DNA of 64,000 nucleotides, from NCBI GenBank assembly GCA_018806985.1, contig JADANN010000414.1, positions 1,612,001 through 1,676,000 of the forward strand, in the 5' to 3' direction. The notes under the pieces were generated by a model, which saw only the letters and a list, made by a program, of their open reading frames with translations, ran no database searches and was not told the DNA's origin. The DNA comes from Angiostrongylus vasorum (Eukaryota; Nematoda; Chromadorea; Rhabditida; Metastrongylidae). Each line of letters opens with the position of its first letter. Within the stretch, counting starts at the first letter, position 1. This document shows, in pieces, positions 22,260 to 34,509 of this stretch. The translations under genes were made by a program, and so were the position numbers.

Positions 22260-24880
22260 GATAGTCGACTTATTCACATTACATACGACAATTATAAAAA
22301 TATATAATACAGTTTTTTTACACGTCCCGACATCATGTGTTGTGCATATCCCAGCATTTGCTGCATTTGATACCATTCCTTTACTCTGAGCCATCATCTA
22401 CAAAAGTCTTCGGATTTGCATTTTACTTCAGCTGCTGCTTTGAGATCTTTGCTTCTCATCTGGAATGTGCGTGAATGCTAGTCGAGCCGACTCTCCCTTG
22501 AGTCGACCCTTTCAAGAATGAGGACAAAGGTAAAGTGGTCGGCGTTGACCAAGCGCTTAAGCACACGTCAAAGATATATTCGACTTCAAAAAACATCGTA
22601 GAGGTGACTAAACGCATATTTGGTCCTTCCAATGAATTGAAGAGCTCCATATCCACTGATATATCAAATCTGCTTTTTCGCACTTCCAGACCCGTCTGGT
22701 TTCAACTTGTCGACACTGCAAAGATCGAATGCCTCTCCTGCCAATGTGGAGAAATTGAACTCAACAACTATGTGTATATTACAAAGCATTTCCAACCACT
22801 GCCATATACGCGCTCCCACTTTCACTTACCTCTACCAATTTTTTTCAGTTGTTTATTGCGACCTCATCGTTTCGGAAGTGAACGCAGTTTAAGGTGAGAA
22901 ACAGACCTTCAATTCCAAGCTCGGCTAGAAGTATAAAAATGCTGCGGTCGTGCCTTAGATTCAGTCCGCAGTTAGTAAACCTGTATCTGACTCACAAATG
23001 TCAACACCCGCTTCTGTTATAACCTAAGAAAACCACAGCACTACTATTTCGGCACTGTGTGAAAAAAACGCTAATCGATTCTCCAATACGGTCCATGCGA
23101 TTCGTGAAGACGGACCATGCCCAGCTGAGCGAGTACTTCTCCCAGTTCATCAATCGAAAATGCTGTCCTAATTCACACGCACGTGTTTGTTCGTCACTGA
23201 GGTAAACAAGCAATCTATCAAAACACCGTGCATCCCGGCAATGGGAAAAAAAATTCAACATCAATGTATGCACACATCCATACCCAAGGTATGACATGAT
23301 GTCTCTATCATTTCCAATAATTATTTTATTCTAAATTATTCTATATTGGCTCACAAACAAAATGAGTTTCCACGCTTTTCCTTGTTTTGCTTGTTTTTCT
23401 AGGAGTTGACTACTTTTCATGCAATCAACCACGTAGCCATTGTTAATATCTCAGCCCCGTATCCTCCCAATCAAAATAATCCACTTCGAATAGTCGAATA
23501 TTCGCAGCATCAAATCACCACCACATTGTGTGCATCCGTGATGGGACGTGGATGGTGGTCTTTAGCAATAGTACCATCGACTCCACAGGTTATCATCATT
23601 GAAAATCACTCCGTGATGAAGCAGATTGTCTCTTCAGCAAAGGGGATCGGGCGAACAACACCGTGGCGAATGTTGGACGGGATTTCACAACATTCACACA
23701 AATTCTGAACACTTCGCACTAGAGGTTGTTCAACACGAAATATCCAATTTTTTCGCTGTGCAAGCATCAGACTTTTTCGGCAATGCAATCATCCACGCTT
23801 CAATTATTTATTGGTTTTTTTGCTTCAAATTTCTTTAACACCATGCTTTCTCTCATAAAACCTCATTACAGCATTATTCGCAGTAGAAACTGAAAATTGG
23901 ATGTAAGAAACTTCCATGGGACATCTACCCAAAGTTTCAACGTCTAACAAGCACTCAGAGTTGGTTGAATTTGCCAAACGCCTTGCAAAAGAAAATCCTT
24001 GTGTCCAATACTTCGTCGCACACATCACGCATTGGAGTCAATGCTTGCGGTCTGCTGTATTTCCCAAGAAAAACAAACAAACATCAACTGTTCCCTCATT
24101 TGCAGAGTCTCGGCGCTACAAAAACTGTAACGTGTGCTGTCGAACGAAAAATCTCATCCAAAAAGAAGTTTTTTGCAAATTACACGATGCAAAAATTATC
24201 GTAAAAAAACCCTTTTTTAAAATAACTTGGCCAAATGGACAGCTTTCAATCTGCGTTGAATTGGAAACGAGGCACAAGGTCATGGATGTGAAAATCATCA
24301 CTCAGAAAAAGTCAGCAAGCTTCATTTTGCGAATACAATCTGACTAAGCTGAGATCAATACTGTAAAATACAGTATTTGCTAGAACAACTGGGCAATCTA
24401 CTACAAAGCAATCTAAGAGCAAGTTCTCAGGTCAGAAGCGATATATGGAAGAAGTACAAATAAAGAATTTCATTGACCAGAAAGAAAAACTACGCTGGAC
24501 GTTACATATTTCAAGACCGGATGTTTCGTAAGGGACCCCAAGTAACCATGTGAAAATGCTTTTACAATGAGTTTCAGCTCATCGGAGTTTCGGAATTCAG
24601 AATTCTTCACATCTCTCCATGCCCTCGTGAATGATTAGCCAACATAATTGATGAATTTACTGTCTGACACACTTTGAATTCGGTAGGAAAATGCAGAAAA
24701 CACTTGAGAACTCTGAGAAATCCGAAAGAAAGCAAATAGCTTCACTGTTATAAGCAAAAAAAACGTGCATTCTCTGGATCAGCGATATTTACCGAGATTT
24801 TATTCGATTAAAGAAACAAATATGCCGTATGTCACCAGTTTAATGCATACAAACGAATCATTCATGTTTTTTTCTTTATT
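22260..24880. other. Unassigned open frames, no recognised gene
   Basis: Plus-strand frames at 22535-22897 (120 codons), 23406-23708 (100 codons) and 23916-24347 (143 codons) are longer than expected for this base composition, but none carries a motif I know. The 143-codon frame contains Cys-rich NCNVCCRTKN and could be an old transposase or an exon. Confidence 0.25.
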
Positions 24881-24887
24881 TTACATG

Positions 24888-25113
24888 ATCCATCTTCGTA
24901 TCTGCTGGGCGGATCCCAGATCCTCTTGTACTCTGTTCATTTCCGCGCATCCATCATCCCACGGAGGTCCTCAGACTCTTCGCAAGCAGGTTCGCCTGCT
25001 ACATGAGGATTATCGACTTCCTTACAGATGTTGGTGTTCCATACAGGAATATAGTTCGAAGATATCTCGGCTTGATGTCAGGCTACAGAAAGAGGAGCAA
25101 ATCATTTAATTTA
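24888..25113 (+). other. Candidate coding exon, unassigned
   Basis: A frame open from just after a TGA at 24884 to a TAA at about 25111 reads TEVLRLFASRFACYMRIIDF then LTDVGVPYRNIVRRYLGLMS, with a basic C-terminal end (GYRKRSKSFNLR). The mix of aliphatic and charged residues looks like a helical protein terminus. There is no good ATG upstream of the internal Met, so it would need an earlier exon. Family unknown. Confidence 0.3.
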
Positions 25114-25221
25114 AGATAATGTGTTAATAATAGGACAAGGATATTGAAACAATTGAGACTGTGAGTGATTTTCATTGTTACCGTTCTCGAAGCTTCTCGA
25201 AGCAGTGGTCACTTCATTTCA

Positions 25222-25310
25222 GAAGCAAATCTGTGCCAGGAGACCACGCGACTAGTTGAGGAGCTACGAGGAAATTCCCACGTGGCTGAACGGATTCGAA
25301 GAGCAAAGCA
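25222..25310 (+). other. Candidate 89-bp exon, unassigned
   Basis: The segment is bounded by a strong acceptor (CACTTCATTTCAG) and a donor (GCAAG|GTGAAC). One frame is open and reads ANLCQETTRLVEELRGNSHV then AERIRRAKQ. It lies 110 bp after the candidate exon at 24888-25113 and may belong to the same gene if that exon is spliced before its stop. Confidence 0.3.
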
Positions 25311-25399
25311 AGGTGAACCAAATGCACTTATGCGCAAATACACCCCTTCAACTTTGCAATTTCATCCCTTCACTAATGTTTTGTAGTGCAGTGTTTATG

Positions 25400-26570
25400 T
25401 ACATGGTGTATTTATGTATGTTCATGTGTGGGGATTAGCGAAGCCTCTTGGTTAGTTTCACTACAACACACAAATGGGCTGCAGTCCACACCTAGCGCAA
25501 ATCAAGCCACCCATCACTACTCGCTCAGAAAATTAATGCCAGAGTTGTGTTGAAGGGCAAAATTTGACTTGATACATTGGTAGACACCAGCAACTCACCT
25601 TATAGATCAAATAGGTATCTAGTCACCTCAACGATGCTACGAATGGATCCGAATGCGTAGTACATTTCAGAGGAATTGATCAAAGCTGAACCCTTTGTCC
25701 TTTGTCCTTTACCACTATGTACAACTGTACTCATGGCTCAAAACTAGTTCCTTCAACTTTCCAGCAGTATATCGAGTAAATCTGAAGCAAATCTAAGGCT
25801 TTAAGCCCTGTGTCGATAAGCTTAGTGCGATGGAAAATATTCCACTTATTGGTATTTTGACTTTATCGTGGCCTTCAGATTGGATTACAACTGGATCAGC
25901 AACATAAATATCCGCTAAACTCCATTAATCATCTCGTCCTTCCCGTTCTTTCTTTGTTTCTTCGTCTTCATGATCACTGCAGATGAACAGCAGAATAAAT
26001 CAAAAAGGATTAAACAAAAGCCTGTTTTCTTAGAATCGCACAACTATTCAGTTATTACTGGCACATGTCGGTCACACGTTTGTGGGAATAGCTGCTTTAT
26101 ATACTATATTTTCTTTGATCATCATTGTGTTTCCACTGAGAGAGTTTGATACAAGAAAAAGAAATCTCTCCTTGTAAAATTTTGTAGATTCATGATGTCT
26201 CTTTCCCATCTATACCATTTTAAAAGAAATCGAGCGACTTATACTACCATCGTGATCCTCTTTACTACAATTCTTGAAAATGTGGAAAGGCTTCTTTTTC
26301 CTTCAAGTCCTTCTTTCCTTTTATTTTCTTTTTTCCTCCTAAGAGTCCAAGAGCTAAAGCACTGCTAGTATCCGTAGAATATGTGACGGACTGAGTTTGC
26401 CAGAGAGGTGCTCTACTGCCACCCACCTATGCTGTTGTAATTTCGCCGTCTACCATGCAAGCAGACGCACTGCTTCTCAACACGTTAGGAAATGAACCCG
26501 ATCCACTACGGTATTTCGGTTCTTCTCCTGTCATTTAAGATCATGCAAGCACACTTTCAGATTGACCACC
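25400..26570. other. No recognisable feature
   Basis: AT-rich sequence without supported exons or repeats. Confidence 0.4.
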
Positions 26571-26579
26571 ACAAGGAGC

Positions 26580-26765
26580 TAGCTATGCAGTTTTGGAGAC
26601 GCACTGTTATGCAGTGCACAGCGGGTCCTCGTCTTGATATTTGCGCTCGGAGCAACTAAATCTTCCATTCCTTGGGGTCGACAAATCGGTAACAAACTTG
26701 TCTGGGAGGGCAAGACAATGACATATGACATGATGATCGGCTGAAAGTAACTGCATGGGCCCGTC
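26580..26765 (+). repeat. SINE-like copy, plus orientation
   Basis: TCGACAAATCGGTAACAAAC then TTGTCTGGGAGGGCAAGACA matches the reverse complement of the conserved CCAGACAAGTCTGGTACCAATTTGCCGA block of the other copies, so this copy points the opposite way. The tRNA-like head is eroded. Confidence 0.4.
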
Positions 26766-26877
26766 ACCACCATGACTCTTGAAGAAGTCCAATGTGTGGA
26801 GTATCCCTTTAAGATTGAACAATTGGTCCTTTACCCTCATTCAGTCAACGTATAATAGAGGAAACCAAGTATATTCA

Positions 26878-27225
26878 ATCGTGCTTAACTTTTTATTTAC
26901 TGCTGCTATTTTTTTCACGACAGTGTATTATATTAAATACAACCACAATAATGCTGAGACATTTGCAAGACTCGGAACCCCAGTTGATCTTCGAATCTGT
27001 GACTATCCTTTACGGAGGCTCATGCTTTACCCAGTGGACTACCAAGTCCCTACTTTAAGGTGAAAACTGGCTGAGAGAGTAAGGCGAATCTAGGTTCTCG
27101 GTTTGGGTAGTGGATAGCACGTGAGCCCCCGAACGAGTAATTACGGGTTCGGAGCTAGCCTGGCGTTCCAAGTTCTGCAAACATCTTAGCATCATTGCGT
27201 TGCCTTCAAATATTATGTTTGATAT
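26878..27225. repeat. Foldback repeat (family F1)
   Basis: The left arm contains AATACAACCACAATAATGCT then GAGACATTTGCAAGACTCGG. The right arm contains its inverse, AGTTCTGCAAACATCTTAGC then ATCATTGCGTTG. A TTTTTATTTACTGCTGCTAT block at the left end recurs in the copies near 52.6 and 58.9 kb. Confidence 0.6.
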
Positions 27226-27399
27226 CTTAGTCCAAATTCTCCAGTTTCTCAATTTCCGCGTTTCTCAAACACCACCTCTTTTCCCTGTCCACCCCATTTC
27301 TCTCCCTTGCTGTGTAAAATTTTTAAACGTATTGAAGTAATTTTTCATGCCATCAGCTACTGACTAAACAAAAGACAACTATGGAGTACAAGACGCACC

Positions 27400-27665
27400 T
27401 CCCGCCCAAAGTAGATCATGTCGGAGGCGGCAATGCATCAGCACCCGTCCTATATGAGAAGGCACTCCTGAGTGAAGTTTCCCATTCGAGTGGTGCTCGC
27501 TCCACTGGATTCGACTCGATCCAACCACGAACATTCACTTCGCGACAACGACCAGCCGTGGGCCATCGACTTGGACTAACGCGGCTGTGAGGAAAGCGAA
27601 GGTGAGGAAAGTCAACCGAATAAAAGTTTTTATACCAACCTCGTATTAGCTCAGTCATGTAGAAA
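27400..27665 (+). repeat. Dispersed repeat R3
   Basis: The second half, from CTCCACTGGATTCGACTCG to TTTTTATACCAACCTC, matches the insert in the RTE remnant at 1362-1530. The first half (TCGGAGGCGGCAATGCATCA) is present only here. It may derive from a longer element whose 5' part is lost in the other copy. Confidence 0.5.
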
Positions 27666-27699
27666 ACTACAGACCAATTTTTTTCCGGTCTGGAATTGT

Positions 27700-28930
27700 T
27701 GTTGATCTCAAAATTTTGGTATAGCAATATTTCAAGATATGAATGTTGCTAGCTAAAACTGGCGTCGAGATATGAAATTTGTAGTATTCCATAGATCCAT
27801 GGTGTGACTACCAAGTAAATAGGTGATCGAATAATAATTTTCTATTTTTTCTTTTTGTTGAGGATCGACTTGTTAAATCATTTCCCACTAGTCCTCTTAT
27901 TGCTAAGAAGTTCACTACTTGTCTAGAAGAATTTTATTCGCAATCCTTGTTCTTCCTCGTATTCACAACGATGAGTGACTGCTTGCGGTGAAGACCCGAA
28001 ATCCTCTAGCACGGTTATCCTGGAACTCTAGGGAAAACCACGTCCAATCAACACTCTAAACCTCGACGAGAACAGAAGTCCTCGGGTACTTAGCGGTAGA
28101 CAAGTCCACACGAAAACCAGACTACTTCTATGGGTAAAGTGGCAAGGACCCGGACGGCAAATGAAGACGTCTCTTCTAAGTGTTTGGGTCTTTTCAGAAA
28201 AGGTCGCTGCAATGCGAACGTCAATCTTGTAGACTGGATAACGAATTACCTCAGTGTTAAAGAAGTTCCATGGTGACATCGGTGAGTTTGACAAAAAATT
28301 CGCTGCGAGATGACAAGATTTTTTTCATTATTACACTTTCTTTCTTCTTAGTATTCACCAGATTTGCTTATTGCAATGCACTTTATATAAGACTGGCTAC
28401 TGGGTTTTCTACAAATTAGTTTATGTCGTACCTTACTAGTTAAAGTATAGATCCCATCATTCAGTTAATTTCAAAGGGCTCAGAGTAGCCGAAAGTGTTG
28501 AAATAAACCACATTTTAGAAAAAGCTCTACCATTCTTGCGCCTATGGATCGACTTTTCCCAAGGTGAACACCCCACGAGAAGGCCGCGATTCTGAAGATG
28601 GCGCCAAAGTAGCCACAGAATGCATTCAACTACCTTCCTTCTGCTTAACACAACTTTAAAACTACACGGTAGGCCGGTCATTAGTAAGTTGTTGTAGAAT
28701 ATGACCGAAAAATTGGGCACTTTAGGGAGTGTGGATGCGACAAAATTGTAGACGAGACTTCGCTCTATCGTTCTATATTTATGAGCGATATGTATGCTAG
28801 TATTTACTACGTGTTACTAAGGTCCATTATGCAAATACATTCCTATCAGCACTTGGAAGTATTTTTGCACTCCATGTTGAGTCTATTTCGGTGGGATTTA
28901 TATCCGAATCCTCCATAGAATATCCATAAA
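27700..28930. other. No recognisable feature
   Basis: Non-repetitive AT-rich sequence. Minus-strand frames of 87-88 codons (28028-28294, 28457-28720) have no recognised motifs. Confidence 0.35.
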
Positions 28931-28934
28931 ATAA

Positions 28935-29221
28935 AAGGATAGAAGGACAAAGCTCTCGGCGCTGATCAAATCCTTAGGAATGCGCCATGCATTCGACTTC
29001 ATTAAGCATCGCTGAGGGTGAGTGAATGCATATCTGGCCTTTACAATGACTCATGGTAGCCTACCGATGTATCGACCCAGTGCTGCTATCCTCCCAGACA
29101 AGTCTGGTACCAATTTGCCGACTCCGGAAGGATGGAAGGCTTGGTGGACCACGGGCGCAGGGATCGATTCCACGTGTGTGTGTGTTGCAGGGCACCTCCG
29201 ACCACTGCGCCACACGCGCCC
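28935..29221 (-). repeat. tRNA-derived SINE copy
   Basis: Read on the minus strand the element starts GGCGCGTGTGGCGCAGTGGT, where TGGCGCAGTGG fits the A box. About 40 bases later it has GAATCGATCCC, a near B box. The body follows with the CAGACTTGTCTGGGAGGATA block and ends near CTATCCTTTTATT. Length is about 287 bp. It is one of at least five good copies in the window. Confidence 0.7.
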
Positions 29222-29599
29222 ATAGAATAGCCATAGTGATTTAGCCAAATAAGACGAATCTTTAGTCAAAAACCTTCTCGAAAGGACTTTTACAAACCAT
29301 TATGTGTAGAGAATACTTCTTCTAGTTTTATCCCTCCGATCTTGATCTGTTTTCGATTAGCTAATATACAATACGACAGAAAGGTTCTGGAACCCACTGA
29401 ACGGAAGATGGACACCATGCTGTCCACGCTGCCCTTTGAACCAGGGACGTATGGATACTATAGTGTTCATACTGGGCGTTATTGGTTAAAAGACACTTGG
29501 GAGAAAAAATTTTTTTTGGTTTTTTTATGTAGATTTGGTTGATCGTATTTATTAATACTGTGAAAGCGTTCTAGTTCTAAGTTTCTAAAGGTCCACAGC

Positions 29600-29830
29600 G
29601 TTATAAACACCGATATGCCCACCATATAAATGAAAACAGAAGACAGATGGACGGAAAAAAAAAGAAAAAAAGGACTATAGAATGGATTCCGACAAAACCA
29701 AAAAAAACTTCTAGCGGAGACCATCACGAAGACGGTACGATGCGTTCGTTACATGTGTGAACAACCCTACATTCACAGCTGGGGTCAACTTTCTGATACT
29801 CAAACTTCAGTCAAAGCTACACGCTATCAG
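29600..29830 (+). mobile_element. 3' fragment of a second RTE-type LINE
   Basis: The frame EDRWTEKKKEKRTIEWIPTK (interrupted) resembles the DNRWTRAVSDWIP tail of RTE reverse transcriptases, and specifically the variant at 33840-33950 (DGRKELENG after frame shifts). Short and degraded. Confidence 0.4.
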
Positions 29831-29839
29831 GACCACCTC

Positions 29840-31655
29840 CATGAGGCTGCAAGACAAAGAGCCAAATGTGAGAAGTGTCCTGAAGTTCATAACATGTCAC
29901 CTGCGACATCTACGTATCGAACTTAACAAGTATGTAAAAGTAGGTACTATCAAATACTTTCGCGTGCTAGAAATTTGAGGATAAAAGAGTGCTAGTTTTG
30001 ATATTAATAATGTCAGTGCAACTTATTAGCATCTATATGTCATTAGATCTGCCTTGAGACTTATTAAATCAAACAAAGGTTGTACGCCTTATTCACAGAT
30101 AGTGAATAGTCCGACCAATATTGACTTCTTACTGAGGTTTTTTCGCAAATACTGTAGACGCCATATTGAACATTCTCTCGGTTTGCTTAAGGCGTAAAAT
30201 AAGACGTTAAGCCAGCAATCATGAACTCTCATCCGATGTTTGCGGTGAGGATTTGACGTCCTTTTAAAGGACATTTCGTATTTGCACTCCACTTGCAAGC
30301 GTATATTCCTTGAAGTCATCGCTGAAAAAGAAAACCAGCAGAATAGAGTCGCTGGACGATTCCAGCAAATCGACTTTGCATCATAAAAGGACATTTAGGA
30401 AATTTTCAGAGAAAAAACAACATTTAGGAAATTTTCAGAGAAAAACAAAGGGCTAAAGGTTTGCAAGGAAGAAAAAATCTGCACTAATTCAGATCGAGGG
30501 AAGCGGACTCAATTCGTAGACGGCAATAAAGGCACAAAAAATGGGTCACTCAACTCCAAATTTCAGTAGTAGTCCAAAAAATGAGATATTTTTGATTGTT
30601 CCGGGAACAGAACTAAAAGACAATACCCAGTTTCAACATTTTCACTAACCGACAACAAGTTTTCCTTCGTAGGAAGGCAGAATTGGCACACGAAATCTTA
30701 CTTTATTCGTATGTTTTTCTTCTTCTTTGTTCCATTACAGTTAGCATAGCAATGTTAATTGTAATGAAACAAAAAATACTTGGATAACCTGGCGAACATA
30801 AAACGACCTTCCGAATTGGAAAGTTGCTCCGAGAAAAAAAGGAAAATTTCAAATAAGATACGTCAAAACTTATCAGTTTTGTTCCTCAAAGGCATACCAA
30901 AGTTGACAGGGAAAAAAAAATGAGGAAGAAGAGCACACTTCCTCAAGAGTTGTAAAAGCAGGATTGTTCAATGCCCTCAGCTTTTAATTAAAAAGTGAAT
31001 TTCAAAAATCGTTTCAACTACCTAAGGTTGTTAACAGTAGCCAGAGATGGATATGAAGTGAAAAATGCGGAGATAAACCAACGAGGTTCAACTTATGACA
31101 GTAAAGTTTCCCAGATATGCAACAGTTCCATAAAAAAAAAAGGTTCTCTTCCAAAATAAAATATTGTAAAAGGTGTGAAAGACAGATAGGACCAAAGCCT
31201 TCTTATCGCTTTAGAGGACCAAAGCCTTCTTATCGCTTTAGATTACTTCTACAAATTGTACACACTAGAGTGTTAACGATGGTTGAACAGACTGTCGAGT
31301 ATTGTCGATCCAAGCGCTTAGAGTTAACGGAAGACTTCCGAAGAGACAGTGATGGGACAAAGTTGGATTAATTTCTGCAATAAAAAAACCATTGCAATAT
31401 GGAACACTTTGGGTGAAAAAAAACATGCTAGAAATGAAAGGCACAAGCAAGAAGCGAATCAGCGTTTTTAAACCTAGACGTTCTCATAGTTACCCACAGA
31501 TCCAAACCCACTTTCCGATCACTGGATTTTTCAAATCCAATTCTCACGCTTACAAGATCGGACATTCTGAAAATGTGCGGATATCACTCGAAGGACCATG
31601 TGCGAATTAATTCAAACGGAACCATAACCTTACTTATTTACTTGTTTCGATTACC
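29840..31655. other. No recognisable gene; small tandem duplications
   Basis: A roughly 30-bp unit (CATTTAGGAAATTTTCAGAG) is duplicated at 30388-30448, and a 27-bp unit (GGACCAAAGCCTTCTTATCG...) is duplicated exactly at 31189-31242. The rest is AT-rich without supported exons. Confidence 0.45.
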
Positions 31656-31659
31656 CGTC

Positions 31660-32800
31660 ATCACTGGTAGTGCGGGCCCTTGAACAATTTCGATGCGTTT
31701 CTCTCTCACGCAGTCGTCGTCGTCATGGTGGTCTTCTTTGAATATGGTGAGATCCGCGAAGCCCATTCCGTAGTCCTAAAAGGGTTACCACCTGCCAACG
31801 AAGACGGCTGAGACAACCCACGAACAGATCGGCCTATCGTTTGGGTTGTCGCCCAAAAGGACTTTTGCATTCTCGTGGAGTCCACTCTACAGTTCTTTTC
31901 GCCTATCTGTCATCTGTTCTTTTTATTATTTGAACGGTTCGCCTGTGCTTCGCTATTGATGTATATGTATATTCTCCTGGATACTAAAGACAAAATTTGT
32001 TTCGAAAATCTGAGCTCCACATTCCGGCAAGAAAGTGTGGGTGCCGCTTGAATTTCAAAAGAGATCATTCGAGCGCTATCTGGGTGGTGCGCAAATTCCA
32101 TGATGTGGTTGAAGTACCAGTCCACGTCTCAGCTGCATAACAGACCGCTAGGAGGAATGTTGAGCTCAGAAGGTCAGCGCGAAGTATTGAGTCTGTTACA
32201 TGGTCGGTGGTTCTTTGAGAGATCCGAATGAGGTCCATGCTGCTCTGTCCCTGTTCCAAGTCTCCTCCATGTTCGTTGAATGTCGAAGGCACACGTACGA
32301 CGTCGCATCTGCACGAATCAAAGAATCATTAAGTTCGATTCGCACGCTTTGCACCATAGGTTCTTCATGACCTGGATGTTCGTCTTATTTATGCGCAGCA
32401 CAATCTTTTTTTCCCATTTCGTTCATTTCATTGAGCACCGCGTCTGCTCCACTGGACTCCTGGAAAAAGATGATGATGTTATCCGCGAAAAGAAGATTTG
32501 ACAGGGGATTTTTCATCAATACGTAGAACCTTGTTCCAATCGAGTGACTTCATTATCTATTGCAGTACCGCATTAAACAGCTTTGGTGATGTTGTGTCGC
32601 CTTGTCGAACTCCTTTTCCTATGGGTATGATAAGAAGTCGATGGAAAAGCTCTATTTTTTGGGGGGAATTTCGACAACAGTCAGGTAGAGTTATTGTGAA
32701 CACGAATCCACTCGTTGGTCGACAAGCGCTGATAGGATTGCATTAGTTTCGACACTGTCAAATGCTTTATAATAGTTGGAAAAAGTCAGGACTAGGGGGC
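31660..32800 (-). mobile_element. Second RTE-type LINE, reverse-transcriptase fragment (dead)
   Basis: Minus-strand pieces read SNYYKAFDSVETNAILSALV (motif A region, about 32780), GKEFDKATQHHQ (motif B remnant) and LLFADNIIIFFQESSGADAV (about 32500), where the catalytic ADD is ADN. They continue with VLRINKTNIQVMKN, CYAAETWTGT (about 32150), and a tail to about 31660. The sequence differs from the RTE at 2714-4160 and forms a separate subfamily. Many stops and frameshifts are present. Confidence 0.7.
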
Positions 32801-33339
32801 AAGCGCGAATTCCAACAAACCTTTATGACCCGGTTTGGCTGTGGTCCACGCAGCGGAATTATTGTCGTGATCTCGCTTGCTCTAACTCGTTGTTTCTCAT
32901 CCAAAGTTTACGACATACGCAAATGAATAAACGTGGTGAGCGTACAACTCAACAAACAAATAAACTTACACTCAACAAACATATTGGGCTTGTTTTCAGC
33001 AGCCATTGGTTTGTCCACAGGAAGCGAGCAGAAGGAGGAATCCCTGAACTCGGCGTAAAAAATAGCCATTTTCAATGGCTATGAAAGGTAACTGCTCAAG
33101 ATAGCTGTAGAGAAAAAAAGCATGCCCCAAAACGATAGATCTGGTAAAAATACGGACCCGCCTATCCTAATTTTTTGTTTCCAGCGAAATAAGTAGAGGA
33201 GAAAACATTACTTAAAAAACAGCGGGTTTAGAGAAATCGGCAGCAGTGGTTGAAATATCACCGAACAGTTTCAGACGCTAGTTAGTTCGCAACTGCCTAT
33301 GACCGTCTAGACACAAAGTAAAAATTGCATAATTAGCCC

Positions 33340-34470
33340 CAACTCTAGAGATGATTGCATGATTCCGAGTACGGTGTATCCAATCTTAAAGCATGCGAGG
33401 ACGAATATATTGGCGAAACAGGTAGAACACTGTGCGTCCGTGAAAAAGCGCACCTAGTTGTGAAAGTAGGATGGATGGGATAGTTGGATGCTTCTTTGAT
33501 TACAGACTACATTCTACGTGTGCCTTGAGCGTTCAATGAACATGGAAGGCTACATAAAGGAGGAGTTTGAGGAGAGTGGGTTGGGTCGCATTCGGGCTTC
33601 TTAAAGAAGCTATCGACCAACTAAAAGAACCAAAAAATCCGCATTCACCTTTTCGACTCAACAGTACTCCCAGTGGTTTATTATGCAGCAGAGACGTGGG
33701 CTGGTACTTTAGCCACGTCAAGAATACTGCGCACTACTGAAATTTAACCGGCACTCTCAACGTCTAGCCAGAATTCGCGGCTCGTATCTTCGGAACCTAT
33801 CCCATTTTCGAGATTCAGGACAACACATGTCGACAGCGAAACATAAATGGGCCGAGGAACAGACAACAGATGGACGAAAAGAACTGTAGAATGGGCTTCA
33901 CAAGGACGCAGACCACCTACATGTAGGGTAGACGTGTTCGTAACTAACATCGGTCAGGTAAACTCGTAGCTGCAGTTGTTTTGCAGATCACGATTTCTGA
34001 CTCGCATCCGCCATCATGCTCGAATCAAATCACCATACGGACGACCATTCCGAGACAACGAAACGAGTGGAAAATATGCTGGAGTCTGCACTACTCTCTA
34101 AACTCTAGAAGCGTTTTTTGATAAATTCCAAGAATTCAAAAAATGACCGCAAGGAAGAGCACCTTATGATCACCTGTAACCTCGGGCCATACCTCAGGCA
34201 GATTTTTTGACCCTACTTAAGCACACTCCTCGGCCATGTAAGACTGTGTGCGACTGCTCTCCATCAAACAACTGGAGGGTTTGCAAAGAATAAAACGGTT
34301 AGTGTTTGGAATAAGCTGTTTGTTAAGTGAATGAAGATTTAGCTATTAAATCTTTCCTGCTAAAGTTAAGATAGTGTTTCGCCGAGGAGGTTGCTGTTCA
34401 ACTTGACCTTTCCAGGCTCTGAAGAAGGCGAAGCCTCCGAAATATCAGTTACTGTGAAAGAATAAGTACT
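33340..34470 (+). mobile_element. Penelope-like element 3' part, split by a LINE fragment
   Basis: CEDEYIGETGRTLCVREKAH (33399-33455) is a GIY-YIG endonuclease start. The reading resumes only near 34105 with LEAF and a block like INSKNSKNDRKEEHLMITC, which is the conserved end of the same domain in the 4.2-kb element. About 200 bp of 3' untranslated sequence follows, then CTTTCCAGGCTCTGAAGAAG (hammerhead-like core CTGAAGA 34429-34435, GAAA 34449-34452). The middle (about 33485-34065) is occupied by a LINE fragment. Confidence 0.7.
33485..34060 (+). mobile_element. Second RTE-type LINE, 3' fragment inside a Penelope-like element
   Basis: Frames read CLERSMN-like, LLKEAIDQLKEPKN, PFRLNSTPSGLLCSRDVGWY and HKWAEEQTTDGRKE. 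They parallel the 31660-32800 copy (STFLLAVCYAAETW, DVDWYFNHIMEFAHH) in the opposite orientation. It is truncated at the 5' side and degraded. Confidence 0.6.
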
Positions 34471-34509
34471 GTAATAACAATCTCGTGTTTGTTCATCAAG
34501 AAATCAGCG

